Assembly: GCA_016744595.1 (NCBI GenBank)
Contig: JADGEB010000031.1
Coordinates: forward strand, 1-39,459
Length of the DNA: 39,459 nucleotides
DNA from: Desulfuromusa sp.
GTDB lineage: Bacteria > Desulfobacterota > Desulfuromonadia > Desulfuromonadales > Geopsychrobacteraceae
Direction: 5' to 3'
Made by a program: the position numbers and the translations under genes. Positions 1 through 8,789 of the stretch are shown here, one piece after another. The notes under the pieces were generated by a model. It did no database searches, was not told the DNA's origin, and worked only from the letters and a program-made list of their open reading frames with translations. The first letter of the stretch is position 1. Each line of letters opens with the position of its first letter.

Positions 1-1
1 C

Positions 2-205
2 AATAAGGAAATCGGGGTTCTGATCACTAAAGATAGTGGCGTGCGTGGTGGAGTCAAAGAAAAAATTAGTGCTGCTCACCAAGAAAACTGTCGGATTATT
101 GTCATTCGAAGACCTTCGGAAGAAAACCACCACAGTAGTGCTTACAAAAATATTCACAGCCTTATCGCAGCAGTAAAAACAGTTTTGCAAACTACTTCAG
201 ACTAA
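2..205 (+). CDS. Precorrin-6x reductase-like protein (CobK/CbiJ family), C-terminal part only
   Basis: The window opens inside a gene. The frame beginning at base 2 is open for 67 codons and ends with TAA at 203-205. The fragment contains VLITKDSG, then KEKISAAHQ, then IIVIRRP. This order (a Lys-x-Ser-Gly loop, a Lys-x-x-Ala-Ala helix, and a hydrophobic strand ending in Arg-Pro) is typical of the C-terminal half of CobK/CbiJ. Those enzymes reduce precorrin-6A or cobalt-precorrin-6A with NAD(P)H during corrin-ring synthesis. The N-terminal part lies outside the window, so the start, full length and operon are unknown. A cobalamin role would fit the B12-dependent methionine synthase further along the window. 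The assignment rests on a short stretch and is moderately sure. Confidence 0.6.
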   Translation, partial: NKEIGVLITKDSGVRGGVKEKISAAHQENCRIIVIRRPSEENHHSSAYKNIHSLIAAVKTVLQTTSD

Positions 206-323
206 AAGGAAGCAACATGGATTCAAGGCAGCGGCAAGAATCATAATTATAAAAATTGGTTGGCTTTGTGCTATTATTTCTATTTATTAGTCAATTTTTC
301 CAATCCAGAATCGGGAGGGTTCA

Positions 324-1745
324 ATGTCACATATAAAATTTGGTACTTCGGGTTGGCGAGGTATCTTCTGTGAAGATTTTACGCTGGATAATATCCGGGT
401 GGTGGTTCAAGCTATAGCTGATCATCTGCGAGCAGAGGGTTTGGCTGATAAAGGTGTTGTAATTGGTTATGATGCTCGCTTTATGGGTGCTGATTTTTCC
501 CGTGAGACAGCTCGTGTGTTAGCTGGAGCTGGAATCAAAAGTTACTTTTGTCAGCGTGACACCCCGACACCGGTGATTGCACATGAGCTTTTGCAAAGGG
601 AAGCCGCTGGAGCGATCAATTTTACTGCCAGTCATAATCCTTACAATTATGGTGGAATCAAATTTTCTCCGGTTTCTGGTGGACCAGCTTTGCCAGAAAC
701 GACGAGCGATATTGAAGCGCGAGCGAATGCTATGCTCGGAGAGATTGTTTTCAAAGATATCGATTTGGAGTCTGCTGGCAAGCAGGGATTATTTGAGGAA
801 ATCGATCCGCGTGAAGCATATTTTACGACATTACAAAGCCTTGTTGATTTCAAGGCGATTGCTGCGTCTGGAATGACAATTGCTGTTAATCCTCTGTATG
901 GTTCAGGGCGTGGATATCTCGATCGAATCCTGGAAGAAGCTGACGTTAAAGTGGTTAAGATTAATGATCACCTGGATCCATATTTTGGTGGTAAACCGCC
1001 AGAGCCAGCCGAAGACTACATTCAGGATTTTATTGGTCTGATCAAAGGGAATGACTCTGTCATTCTAGGTTTGGCCACGGATGGTGATGCCGACCGTTTC
1101 GGAATTATCGATAGTGATGGAACCTATATTGAACCGAACTATATTCTTGCATTACTTTTTGACTATATGATTCGCCGGAAAGGTTTACGGGGTGATGCTG
1201 CCCGCAGCGTCGCAACATCGCATTTGGTTGATGCTGTTGCAAATCACCATGGGGTAAAAGTATTAGAAACACCTGTGGGCTTCAAATATATTGGTGAGTA
1301 TATCAGTGATGATAAGATTCTTATTGGTGGTGAAGAGAGCGCCGGATTGAGTATCAAGGGGCATGTTCCAGAAAAGGATGGAATTTTGGCTTGTTTGCTG
1401 GTGGCTGAAATGGTGGCAGTTGAAAAGAAATCACTGCAGGAGCTTTTGTCTGATCTTTATTCTCGGGTCGGAGAGATTTACACAAAACGAATCAATATTC
1501 ATTTGTCTCCTTTGCTGGAAGCTGCTTTGCCCGATAAGTTTGCAAATCCTCCAGAAACAATCGGTCACCATAAAATCGTCGAAGTTATCAAAATTGATGG
1601 CAATAAATATTTGCTTGATGATGGCTCCTGGCTGCTGTTCCGCAAATCAGGAACGGAGCCAGTAGTAAGGCTTTATGCTGAAACGAAAAGTCCTGAGGCG
1701 TTGGTAAAATTAATTGAACTTGGTCGAGAGTTTATATTGACTTAA
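324..1745 (+). CDS. Phosphoglucomutase/phosphomannomutase (alpha-D-phosphohexomutase family)
   Basis: A 473-residue alpha-D-phosphohexomutase, which interconverts hexose 1- and 6-phosphates in the cytoplasm for glycogen, envelope-sugar or exopolysaccharide metabolism. All four active-site loops are visible: the phosphoserine loop TASHNP (Ser103), the metal loop DGDADRFG, the sugar-specificity loop GGEESAG, and the phosphate-binding loop RKSGTEPVVRLY near the C-terminus. Length is normal for the family. The ATG start is preceded by a GGGAGG ribosome-binding site at a good distance. It follows the cobalamin-type fragment by 118 bp and is closed by a clear terminator at 1789-1813, so it is probably the last gene of its unit. 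A second, divergent family member lies at 37111-38616. The sequence does not settle whether glucose or mannose phosphate is preferred. Confidence 0.9.
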   Translation: MSHIKFGTSGWRGIFCEDFTLDNIRVVVQAIADHLRAEGLADKGVVIGYDARFMGADFSRETARVLAGAGIKSYFCQRDTPTPVIAHELLQREAAGAINFTASHNPYNYGGIKFSPVSGGPALPETTSDIEARANAMLGEIVFKDIDLESAGKQGLFEEIDPREAYFTTLQSLVDFKAIAASGMTIAVNPLYGSGRGYLDRILEEADVKVVKINDHLDPYFGGKPPEPAEDYIQDFIGLIKGNDSVILGLATDGDADRFGIIDSDGTYIEPNYILALLFDYMIRRKGLRGDAARSVATSHLVDAVANHHGVKVLETPVGFKYIGEYISDDKILIGGEESAGLSIKGHVPEKDGILACLLVAEMVAVEKKSLQELLSDLYSRVGEIYTKRINIHLSPLLEAALPDKFANPPETIGHHKIVEVIKIDGNKYLLDDGSWLLFRKSGTEPVVRLYAETKSPEALVKLIELGREFILT

Positions 1746-1788
1746 CTCCGTTCAGGTTGCTACCAAGTATCTCTGAGTGTCAATCAAG

Positions 1789-1813
1789 GGGAGGCGATTA
1801 AGCCTCCCTTTTT
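1789..1813 (+). terminator. Rho-independent terminator after the phosphohexomutase
   Basis: GGGAGGC (1789-1795), a six-base loop and GCCTCCC (1802-1808) form a perfect 7-bp GC-rich stem followed by five T. It sits between convergent genes. The T run is on the plus-strand side, so it mainly ends the phosphohexomutase transcript. Confidence 0.85.
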
Positions 1814-1815
1814 AA

Positions 1816-2394
1816 TTATTGATTTGCTAGTTTTTTTGCCAGTTTTTGACTAAGAATACTTATTCCGGTATTAAGCCCGAAAACCATGTCCTGATAACTG
1901 TTACCAATTGGTTGTTGGTCAGTAAAATGCTCTTGAATAATTTGACCCCTCCCGTTGTCAATTGTCCAACGAATGTCAATTTGTGTCTTCTCGTCGAGTT
2001 TTCCGAGGAATTTATTAATCATCAATTTTACTTTTATTGCATCATCGTTTGACTTTTCCCATGGGCTGACCGATATGCTGGAATTGGGTAATGTCAAGGC
2101 GAGGTTTTCACGGATGATTCTGGGTAGATTGTCTTGTAGTGGTTCCGCCCAACGTTCTGAGTCAGAAAACTTAATACTATTATTATTGTTATGAGTTACA
2201 ATTTGCAACCGGTCTAGATATTCAGGAAAATCAGTAAGTTCAATATTTATATTTAATGTTTTAGTTGAATAAATATTTGTCGCCTGTTGATTGCTGTCAA
2301 GCAGGTAATAATGCATGGGTTGTGGATCACTGCCGATTTGAATACAGGAGGTACAAAGTAATAGTAATAGTAAAACTGAAAGTAGGTGGCGCAT
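1816..2394 (-). CDS. ABC-type transport auxiliary lipoprotein (PqiC/MCE-associated)
   Basis: A 192-residue outer-envelope lipoprotein. The N-terminus has a Leu-rich signal peptide ending in LLCTSC, a lipobox with the acylated cysteine at about residue 16. The mature part begins with a PMHYYLLDS strand typical of the ABC-type transport auxiliary lipoprotein family (PqiC-like, formerly DUF330). Family members are thought to link an MCE tunnel to the inner face of the outer membrane. Its start codon shares one base with the stop of the MlaD-like gene (TAATG), so the two are translationally coupled. It is the last gene of the MCE operon. The exact role within the family is not settled. Confidence 0.8.
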   Translation of the reverse strand: MRHLLSVLLLLLLCTSCIQIGSDPQPMHYYLLDSNQQATNIYSTKTLNINIELTDFPEYLDRLQIVTHNNNNSIKFSDSERWAEPLQDNLPRIIRENLALTLPNSSISVSPWEKSNDDAIKVKLMINKFLGKLDEKTQIDIRWTIDNGRGQIIQEHFTDQQPIGNSYQDMVFGLNTGISILSQKLAKKLANQ

Positions 2395-3461
2395 TATTTT
2401 GTCCCTCCATTACCTCTGCCGCGTAACAACATCTGCGGATCACGTTCCAGTTCTGTTGTCAAATAGCGTACGGTACGAGCGGTCCGATTGACTTCCTTAA
2501 GTGTTAAACTTAACTGTTCCATAATCTTGGAATCATTTGCTGAGAGGCCTTTGATTTGTTGCATTGCCTCTGAGGTTTTAATTGATGCATCATCAACTGC
2601 TTGTACTGCTTTGCCGAATTGTTTGGCGAGTGGATCAACCTTGCTATCTATATGAGCAATTGTTGTTTGTGCGCTTTGGAGTGTTTGGTCAATCTTTAGA
2701 TCAACATTATGAATTGTTGCCTGACTTTGTCGTAATGTCTCTTTGAAAGAATCCGCAATTGGGAGGAGTTGTTCGTTCAGGCTCCGTAATAACTGATTCA
2801 GTTGTGCTGTTGTGTCGTCGAATTTTGCCAACGCATTATGTAGACTTGGGGAATTAATGAGTTTTTCAAAGCCTTCAGTAGAGCGGATCAATTTGTCAGC
2901 AAGTTCCTTCAGTGGGATGTCTTCAAATGTTTTGGTCAATTCAGCAAGGCTTGACTTGATGGCCGGTAGCTCTGGAAAATCGTGGTCGTAACCAGTGAGA
3001 ATAAGTGGTGCATCCGGAAGCATATCGAGATTGACATACAATTGGCCAGTAACCAGGCTATCCAGTTGCATTTGTGCACGTAAACCCTTGGGAACTAGAG
3101 GCAACATGAGATCATCACCCTTGATGGTGGTTTTAAGTGTGTCAAGAAGGCTCTGTTTGGTTCCTTCAGTACCGATCCGTGATGCTTCTATTTCGATGAC
3201 TACCGGGATGTAAAATTTGAAGTCTTCTAGTCGGACTCGAACATTTATCTCTTTGACTTGACCGATCTTAACTCCGCGAAAGCGTACTGGTGACCCAACA
3301 TTAAGACCCTTGACTGAGCTGTCAAAGTAGACAACATAGCTTCTGGTTTCGGCTAAAAAACCTCCTGGTCCGAAAAACAGTAATCCGGCCACACTCAGGA
3401 TAACTGCACCGACAACAAAGCTGCCAATGACCCTTGGATCAATTCTTTTCCGTCTATACAT
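2394..3461 (-). CDS. MlaD-family MCE protein (substrate-binding/tunnel subunit)
   Basis: A 355-residue protein with one N-terminal membrane anchor (about residues 10-32), a single MCE domain (about 38-150, with GSPVRFRGVKIGQV as the hallmark) and a long C-terminal region (about 165-345) rich in heptad-like helix. MCE proteins form periplasmic hexamers that carry phospholipids or other hydrophobic molecules between membranes. The long helical tail suggests a needle- or tube-like assembly rather than the short E. coli MlaD ring; that is inference. It lies 76 bp after the ATPase gene and overlaps the lipoprotein gene. No MlaC-type soluble carrier is seen, which fits a direct tunnel plus lipoprotein arrangement. 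Confidence 0.85.
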   Translation of the reverse strand: MYRRKRIDPRVIGSFVVGAVILSVAGLLFFGPGGFLAETRSYVVYFDSSVKGLNVGSPVRFRGVKIGQVKEINVRVRLEDFKFYIPVVIEIEASRIGTEGTKQSLLDTLKTTIKGDDLMLPLVPKGLRAQMQLDSLVTGQLYVNLDMLPDAPLILTGYDHDFPELPAIKSSLAELTKTFEDIPLKELADKLIRSTEGFEKLINSPSLHNALAKFDDTTAQLNQLLRSLNEQLLPIADSFKETLRQSQATIHNVDLKIDQTLQSAQTTIAHIDSKVDPLAKQFGKAVQAVDDASIKTSEAMQQIKGLSANDSKIMEQLSLTLKEVNRTARTVRYLTTELERDPQMLLRGRGNGGTK

Positions 3462-3537
3462 AAGTGCCTCTTTGGTTCTGAAACCAGTATGGTATAGAAT
3501 CTGACAATATAAAACGTGTCATAATTCTACTCCTATT

Positions 3538-4290
3538 TCAGATTGTTCTGGTTAGAAATTGTTTCACACGTGGGTCATCCGATGTCTCTAGCAACTTTTT
3601 AGGTGATCCTGAAGCAATAATGGTTTTCTCGTCAGGATCAAGAAAGATTGAATTGTCACCAACAGCGAAAATACTTGCTAACTCATGACTTACAATCACC
3701 ACAGTTGCTCCGAGACTGTCACGCAATTCCAGGATAAGATCATCAAGTAAACGCGAACTGACCGGATCAAGACCGGCAGATGGTTCGTCGAAGAATAAAA
3801 TTTCTGGATCAAGTGCCATGGCTCTGGCGAGTCCAGCTCGCTTACGCATTCCACCGCTGATCTCAGAGGGATAATAATCTTCAAAGCCAGCTAACCCTAC
3901 CAATGATAATTTATAGGAAATGACCTCTTGAACCTGTTTTTGATTCAAATTTGAGTATTCATTTAGAGGCAGGGCGATGTTTTCTGCCAGCGTCATAGAG
4001 CTCCACAGAGCTCCTCCCTGATAGAGGACACCATTGCGACTGATAATCTGATTTCGCTCCTCAGTTGATGCTTGCCACAGGTTGACTCCACCAACAAAAA
4101 CATCTCCATTGGACGGCTCCATTAATCCAACGAGATGACGAAGCAGTGTGCTTTTGCCACAGCCACTCCCTCCCATGATGATAAATACTTCGCCGTAGTT
4201 GACAGTAAAATTAAGATTTTTCTGAATAATGACATCACCATAAGTCATGGTCAGGTTGCAGATATTTAAATGAGGAGTATCTGCCATCAT
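3538..4290 (-). CDS. MlaF-family ABC transporter ATP-binding protein
   Basis: The ATPase of the MCE transporter, about 250 residues. Visible motifs are Walker A GGSGCGKST, signature ISGGMRKRAGLARA, Walker B ILFFDEPSAGLDP and the switch histidine in VSHELAS. The SGGMRKR form of the signature is characteristic of MlaF/Ttg2A ATPases. The frame is open 40 codons further upstream, but that extension only rereads the 3' end of the permease gene in another frame and gives an implausible Cys-rich peptide. I chose the ATG at 4290, which shares one base with the permease stop (TGATG) and has AGGA upstream. A second ATG directly follows and cannot be excluded. Confidence 0.9.
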   Translation of the reverse strand: MMADTPHLNICNLTMTYGDVIIQKNLNFTVNYGEVFIIMGGSGCGKSTLLRHLVGLMEPSNGDVFVGGVNLWQASTEERNQIISRNGVLYQGGALWSSMTLAENIALPLNEYSNLNQKQVQEVISYKLSLVGLAGFEDYYPSEISGGMRKRAGLARAMALDPEILFFDEPSAGLDPVSSRLLDDLILELRDSLGATVVIVSHELASIFAVGDNSIFLDPDEKTIIASGSPKKLLETSDDPRVKQFLTRTI

Positions 4291-5423
4291 CAGATTCCTA
4301 TCAGTTGGCAAAGAACAGTGATTACGGCATCTGCAACAATGATCAGAACAATTGAGGTCACTACTGCACTGGTTGCAGCGAACCCGACAGCAGAAGCACT
4401 TCTTCCGCATTGTAAACCGCGAAAACAGCCTGCGGTTGCTACCAGCACACCAAATACACCAGCTTTAAAAATCCCAATGCCAAAATGTCTCAGAGGGACA
4501 AAACCTTGTATCTGCTGGAAATATTGGAAAAAAGAAATATCCAGCATGGTTGCGCTGACAATAGCTCCACCAATGATCCCCATAAAATCAGCATAAATGC
4601 ACAGTAACGGCATCGTGAGACAAAGAGCCAATAGACGGGGGAATACAAGAAACTCAATCGGGGAGATGCCCATGGTTTTAAGAGCATCTATCTCTTCATT
4701 GACCTGCATGGTGCCTAATTGAGCGGCATAAGCGGCACCTGTACGTCCCGCCATAATAATGGCAGTCATCATCGCACCCATTTCACGCGCCATGCCCAAC
4801 CCAACCAGATTGGCAATGAAGATTTCAGCGCCAAACATGCGTAACTGTACCGCACCAACAAAAGCGAGGATCATGCCGATCAAAACACTGATCAGGGTGA
4901 TAATTAATAGAGCTGATGGCCCTGCCATTTCGATCTGGAAAAATAGATCTGAATAACGAAAGCGAGCCCGACCACGGAGAAAATTCAGAAAACCGAAAAA
5001 AAGCTCCCCAACAAATGCCAGCAAATCACTCCAATTACGGTGCATCTCAATAGTGACATTACCAATTTTAGCTAAAACCGGTTGCCCTAGAATGGCTCGG
5101 TGGGCACCTTTACGTTCCGGGACGGCAAAGGCAAGCTGCAATAGCTTTTGTATTCCTGTTGGCAGAGTTCCTTGATCTACTGAAATATTATGATCTTTGC
5201 AACTTCTGATGAGTTTAACCAGAAAGGTCATCAGGCCGCTATCCCAACGACCTAATTGCTGACAGTCAAAAGATAGCTTTTGGGGGTGAGCATCCAAAAT
5301 TTGTCGCAGCAGGCTGTCGAGATCCGGGATGTCACTTTGAAACCGCCAATCTCCGCTTAATTGAAGATTGAGGCCATCAGATAAAAGTTCGATTTGATAC
5401 TTTTCAGATATTTTAGCCGACAT
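4290..5423 (-). CDS. MlaE-family permease with N-terminal STAS (MlaB-like) domain
   Basis: A 377-residue fusion. Residues 1 to about 105 form a STAS-like domain (the LSFDCQQLGRWDSGLMTFLV stretch corresponds to the central strand and helix), the role played by separate MlaB in E. coli. The remainder is an MlaE permease with about five membrane segments and the conserved GMAREMGAMMTAIIMAGRTG loop, followed by the EEIDALKTMGISPIEFLV coupling helix. It would form the inner-membrane channel of the MCE lipid transporter and carry its own STAS regulator for the ATPase. It is the first gene of the operon permease-ATPase-MlaD-lipoprotein. A perfect TTGACA lies in the 146-bp upstream gap, but a convincing -10 partner was not found. 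Confidence 0.88.
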   Translation of the reverse strand: MSAKISEKYQIELLSDGLNLQLSGDWRFQSDIPDLDSLLRQILDAHPQKLSFDCQQLGRWDSGLMTFLVKLIRSCKDHNISVDQGTLPTGIQKLLQLAFAVPERKGAHRAILGQPVLAKIGNVTIEMHRNWSDLLAFVGELFFGFLNFLRGRARFRYSDLFFQIEMAGPSALLIITLISVLIGMILAFVGAVQLRMFGAEIFIANLVGLGMAREMGAMMTAIIMAGRTGAAYAAQLGTMQVNEEIDALKTMGISPIEFLVFPRLLALCLTMPLLCIYADFMGIIGGAIVSATMLDISFFQYFQQIQGFVPLRHFGIGIFKAGVFGVLVATAGCFRGLQCGRSASAVGFAATSAVVTSIVLIIVADAVITVLCQLIGI

Positions 5424-5569
5424 GGAAAATGAATATTCCTCCCCACTAAATACACCCTTCAGTCATCTCATGGCTTTCACGCCATCAAGAAGGTTTAACA
5501 AAATAACATGTCAATTTTAAAGTATCCAGTTATTACAGGGGAATGTAGGGTCTTTTAGACAACATTTAA

Positions 5570-7111
5570 TTAATCGATGGATAATTCTGGTTCAAGCACT
5601 GTCACCTGATTGCGACCGTTTTGCTTTGACAAATATAAACCACGGTCAGCTGTTTCTATTAGATCACTTTTTGTTGTTTTCGCTCTTTTTTGATCATAAG
5701 TGGTCGCTCCGGCACTGACTGTAACATAGATAAGTTGGCCATCTACTAGTGTTGCGATCCCTTCAACACAACGCCTGAGACGTGCAGCGAAAACTTTGAC
5801 TCCAGCAGCACTGGTTTCCGGAAGAATAACTGCAAATTCTTCACCTCCATAGCGAGAAACAATGTCGCAGGGTCGAACCGCACTTGTCACTGCTCTGGCA
5901 ATATTCATCAAGACCAAGTCTCCAGCAGGATGACCGTGCGTATCGTTAACTTTTTTGAAAAAATCAATATCAAATAAAATCAGCGAAACGGATGAATGAT
6001 ATCTGGCAGCTCGAGCCAGTTCATTTGAGAGGGATTCCTGAAAATAGCGATGATTGTAGAGGCCAGTAAGGCCGTCACGATAGACTAACTCCTTAAGTCT
6101 GATATTGGCATCCGTTAAGGTTTGTGCCAATTTTTCGACCTTTTCTTTGGCTTCCATCATTTCAAGAATCATTTGTTCGTTGCTTAGGTTTAGTTTCCCC
6201 AACTCGTTATTTGCTTCCTGAAGCAATGATGAGTAAGGCCTTATATCACCAGGATCAAGATCAAAGCTTGCTATTATTCTGCTGCTACTGGTGGCTATAT
6301 CATCAAGTAATGAAAGTGCTTGATTTTCATCTATGTCAAATTTTTCAATTAATTTTTTTTGGATGATGCGTGCTTTTTCTGCGGTTTCAGATTCGATATA
6401 GACTGATGCCAACTGATCAGCTAATTGGAGAACCTCAGATGATTGTTGATAAGTTTCAGGAGCACTTTCTGGTAGATGATGATATAGAATAGGTTCGGCA
6501 ATAGAATCAGGTAGTTTCCAATTCATCAACAGGGCGTAGCCGACCTGTTGATGGTTAAAGCCATATTTGTCTTTTTCCAGATCCAATATAGATTGTGTCG
6601 ACGACTCTGCGTCTTTGAGTAATGAATTGTATTCATCCCCTTTAGTCATAGAAATGACGAGAGTCCCAATATTCTGGAGTAATGCTGTAACGAAAATATC
6701 GTCATCTGCATGTTGTATGGTTCTTGCTAATAACTCAGCTGAGACTGCAACTGTAATAGAGCGACGCCAGAATAGGTCAAAGTTAAATTTACTGTCGTCA
6801 TTCGTGCTCAGTTCAGTAGCGATCACGAAAGAGAGAGCAACGTTTTTAATCGTATTCGTGCCGAGTACCGACATGGCTCGCTGGATGTTAGTGATTTCAC
6901 CATTGCAGTTGAACACCCCTGAATTAGCAACCTTCAACATTTTAGCCGTTAAAGCAGGGTCTGCAAAGATGATTTCTCCCAATTCTGCTAATGCAGCATC
7001 TTCTTTTTGAATAGCATTAAGAATCTGCACCGCGATGGCTGGTGGAGAAGGTAGATTTAGTTCTTTTTCAATTAGTAGTTGTATTTTGCGGTAATTTCCA
7101 TTTGATTGCAT
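5570..7111 (-). CDS. HDOD-GGDEF protein (putative diguanylate cyclase), copy B
   Basis: A 513-residue cytoplasmic protein. Residues about 10-215 form an HDOD domain (PSPPAIAVQILN start, FNHQQVGYALL helix); about 305-340 is a coiled linker; about 345-505 is a GGDEF domain. The active site reads GGEEF (422-426), and an intact RPCD inhibitory site (413-416) lies five residues before it. It is therefore probably an active, product-inhibited diguanylate cyclase making c-di-GMP. HDOD domains lack a full HD catalytic set and usually act as regulatory or binding modules. It lies 22 bp after a close paralogue (7134-8666), which indicates tandem duplication and cotranscription. What the HDOD part senses cannot be read from sequence. 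Confidence 0.88.
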   Translation of the reverse strand: MQSNGNYRKIQLLIEKELNLPSPPAIAVQILNAIQKEDAALAELGEIIFADPALTAKMLKVANSGVFNCNGEITNIQRAMSVLGTNTIKNVALSFVIATELSTNDDSKFNFDLFWRRSITVAVSAELLARTIQHADDDIFVTALLQNIGTLVISMTKGDEYNSLLKDAESSTQSILDLEKDKYGFNHQQVGYALLMNWKLPDSIAEPILYHHLPESAPETYQQSSEVLQLADQLASVYIESETAEKARIIQKKLIEKFDIDENQALSLLDDIATSSSRIIASFDLDPGDIRPYSSLLQEANNELGKLNLSNEQMILEMMEAKEKVEKLAQTLTDANIRLKELVYRDGLTGLYNHRYFQESLSNELARAARYHSSVSLILFDIDFFKKVNDTHGHPAGDLVLMNIARAVTSAVRPCDIVSRYGGEEFAVILPETSAAGVKVFAARLRRCVEGIATLVDGQLIYVTVSAGATTYDQKRAKTTKSDLIETADRGLYLSKQNGRNQVTVLEPELSID

Positions 7112-7133
7112 AGAATAATTCCAATAGTTGTTT

Positions 7134-8666
7134 TCAGGATGAAGGAGAATTTTCTGCCACTAGAATCGTGACTTGATTCCTACCGTTTTTTTTGGACATA
7201 TACAGCCCACGATCCGCGGTCTTGATTAAGTGGTCTTTTGTGATTTCTGACTGTTCTGGATGAAATGTTGTCCCCCCCAAACTGACTGTAACCATTATTT
7301 GTTGCTGATCTACATGAGTAATGATTCCTTCCACACTACGTCTAAGCCGTGCCGCAAACACCTTGACCCCAGTGGCGTCAGTTTCAGGCAATATCACTGC
7401 AAACTCTTCACCCCCGTAGCGAGCAATAATATCGCTGGGGCGGACAGTTTTTTTTATTTCTCGGGAAATATTTATTAATACCTGATCTCCGGCAGGGTGA
7501 CCGTAGGTGTCGTTGACTTTCTTAAAGAAATCGATATCGAAAAGAATGAGTGAAAACGAAGAATGATATCTGGCTGCTCTCGAAAGCTCTTGACTCAAAC
7601 TTTCCTGGAAATAGCGGTGATTATACAATCCGGTCAATGCATCTCTATAAGCCAGATCATTTAAACGTAAATTGATATCTTTTAGCTCATGAGCCAGTCG
7701 CTCAGATTTCTCTTTAGCTTCTTTAAGTTCGATGACAAGTTGTTCGTATGAAAGGTTAAGGCGTCCAAGTTCTTCATTCGCTTCCTGAAGCATTTGTGAG
7801 TAAGGCTTCATCTTTCCTGGTTCAATTTCAAAAGATTTTAGGAGCTCAACACTTTTATCTGCAACATCATCTAAAAGAAAACGAACTTGGTTTTGATCAA
7901 GAGAGAAAAAATCTGCCAGTTCTCCTTGTAGCATGCGGACTTTTTCGGCTGTATCTTTCTCGTTGTAGAGTGAAGATATTTGATCAGCAAATTTTAGAAT
8001 TTGTGCTGTCTGCTGGTTATTTTTTGGTGCCGCTTCTGGGTTGTGGTGGTAGCCAATAGGTACCGAGATACACTCAGGTAGTCCCCATTTATTGATGAGC
8101 ATTGAGCCAACCTGTTGATGGTTAAAGTTGTACTTATTGTTCTCTAGATCAACAAGTGATTGTTCCGTTAGCGTGGAATGTTTAAGTAACTCACTGTAGC
8201 TACTTTTTTTTTGCATGAAAATAACTAGCATACCAATATCTTGCAGTAGAGCCGTTACAAAAATATCATCATTCTTTTGATTCAACTGTTGAATTAAAAG
8301 TTCAGCAGCGACAGCAGAAGTGACTGAACGGCGCCAATAATCATCAAAATTAAAACTGGATTGATTTTCTCCGCGGAGGTCAGTTGTTATGACAAATGAT
8401 AGCGCAATATTTTTAATAACATTAGTTCCAAGAACTGCCAGTGCTCGATCGATGCTGGTTACTTCACTTTTAAGAGCATAGAATCCTGAATTAGCGACTT
8501 GGAGCATCTTCCCTGTCAATGCTGGATCGGCTGAGATGATTTTTACCAGTTCATTTAAAGCAGATTCTTTCTTTTGGACAGTATTGAGAATTTGCACAGC
8601 AATAGCGGGTGGAGAGGGAAGGGTGATCTCCTTTTCAATTAATTCAAGAGCTTGAGTTGTTTTCAT
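7134..8666 (-). CDS. HDOD-GGDEF protein (putative diguanylate cyclase), copy A
   Basis: A 510-residue protein with the same architecture as its downstream neighbour: HDOD (about 5-210), coiled linker (about 295-335), GGDEF (about 340-500). The catalytic loop is GGEEF (418-422) and the inhibitory site RPSD (409-412), both intact. The two copies are most alike in the GGDEF half, for example the shared LTGLYNHRYFQESLS and the DIDFFKKVNDT metal site. They differ more in the HDOD half and the region after it, suggesting different inputs to the same output. A plausible promoter lies at 8718-8745, so this pair may be transcribed apart from the kinase operon upstream. Confidence 0.88.
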   Translation of the reverse strand: MKTTQALELIEKEITLPSPPAIAVQILNTVQKKESALNELVKIISADPALTGKMLQVANSGFYALKSEVTSIDRALAVLGTNVIKNIALSFVITTDLRGENQSSFNFDDYWRRSVTSAVAAELLIQQLNQKNDDIFVTALLQDIGMLVIFMQKKSSYSELLKHSTLTEQSLVDLENNKYNFNHQQVGSMLINKWGLPECISVPIGYHHNPEAAPKNNQQTAQILKFADQISSLYNEKDTAEKVRMLQGELADFFSLDQNQVRFLLDDVADKSVELLKSFEIEPGKMKPYSQMLQEANEELGRLNLSYEQLVIELKEAKEKSERLAHELKDINLRLNDLAYRDALTGLYNHRYFQESLSQELSRAARYHSSFSLILFDIDFFKKVNDTYGHPAGDQVLINISREIKKTVRPSDIIARYGGEEFAVILPETDATGVKVFAARLRRSVEGIITHVDQQQIMVTVSLGGTTFHPEQSEITKDHLIKTADRGLYMSKKNGRNQVTILVAENSPSS

Positions 8667-8717
8667 TTAGTTATTCCAGAATATTTGAATATATTCGTTT
8701 GTTTTACTTAATATTTA

Positions 8718-8745
8718 ATAATATCGTGATATCTGTAGATTGCAA
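8718..8745 (-). promoter_or_regulatory. Putative sigma-70 promoter for the HDOD-GGDEF pair
   Basis: On the minus strand TTGCAA (8740-8745) and TATTAT (8718-8723, 5 of 6 consensus bases) are separated by 16 bp. Transcription would begin about 45 bp before the start codon at 8666. Found by eye in a 123-bp AT-rich gap where chance matches are common. Confidence 0.4.
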
Positions 8746-8789
8746 GTCATAATGTTATTGAACCGTGTTTTTTAAAGAAAACTACGTGA

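Noticed and set aside
4291..4410. Cys-rich N-terminal extension of the MlaF ATPase, looking like a metal-binding segment
   Set aside because: It is the end of the permease gene read in another frame; the overlap start at 4290 with a ribosome-binding site explains the gene better.
5470..5500. Hairpin ATGGC / GCCAT as terminator between the HDOD-GGDEF and MCE operons
   Set aside because: Only five base pairs and no T run on either strand.
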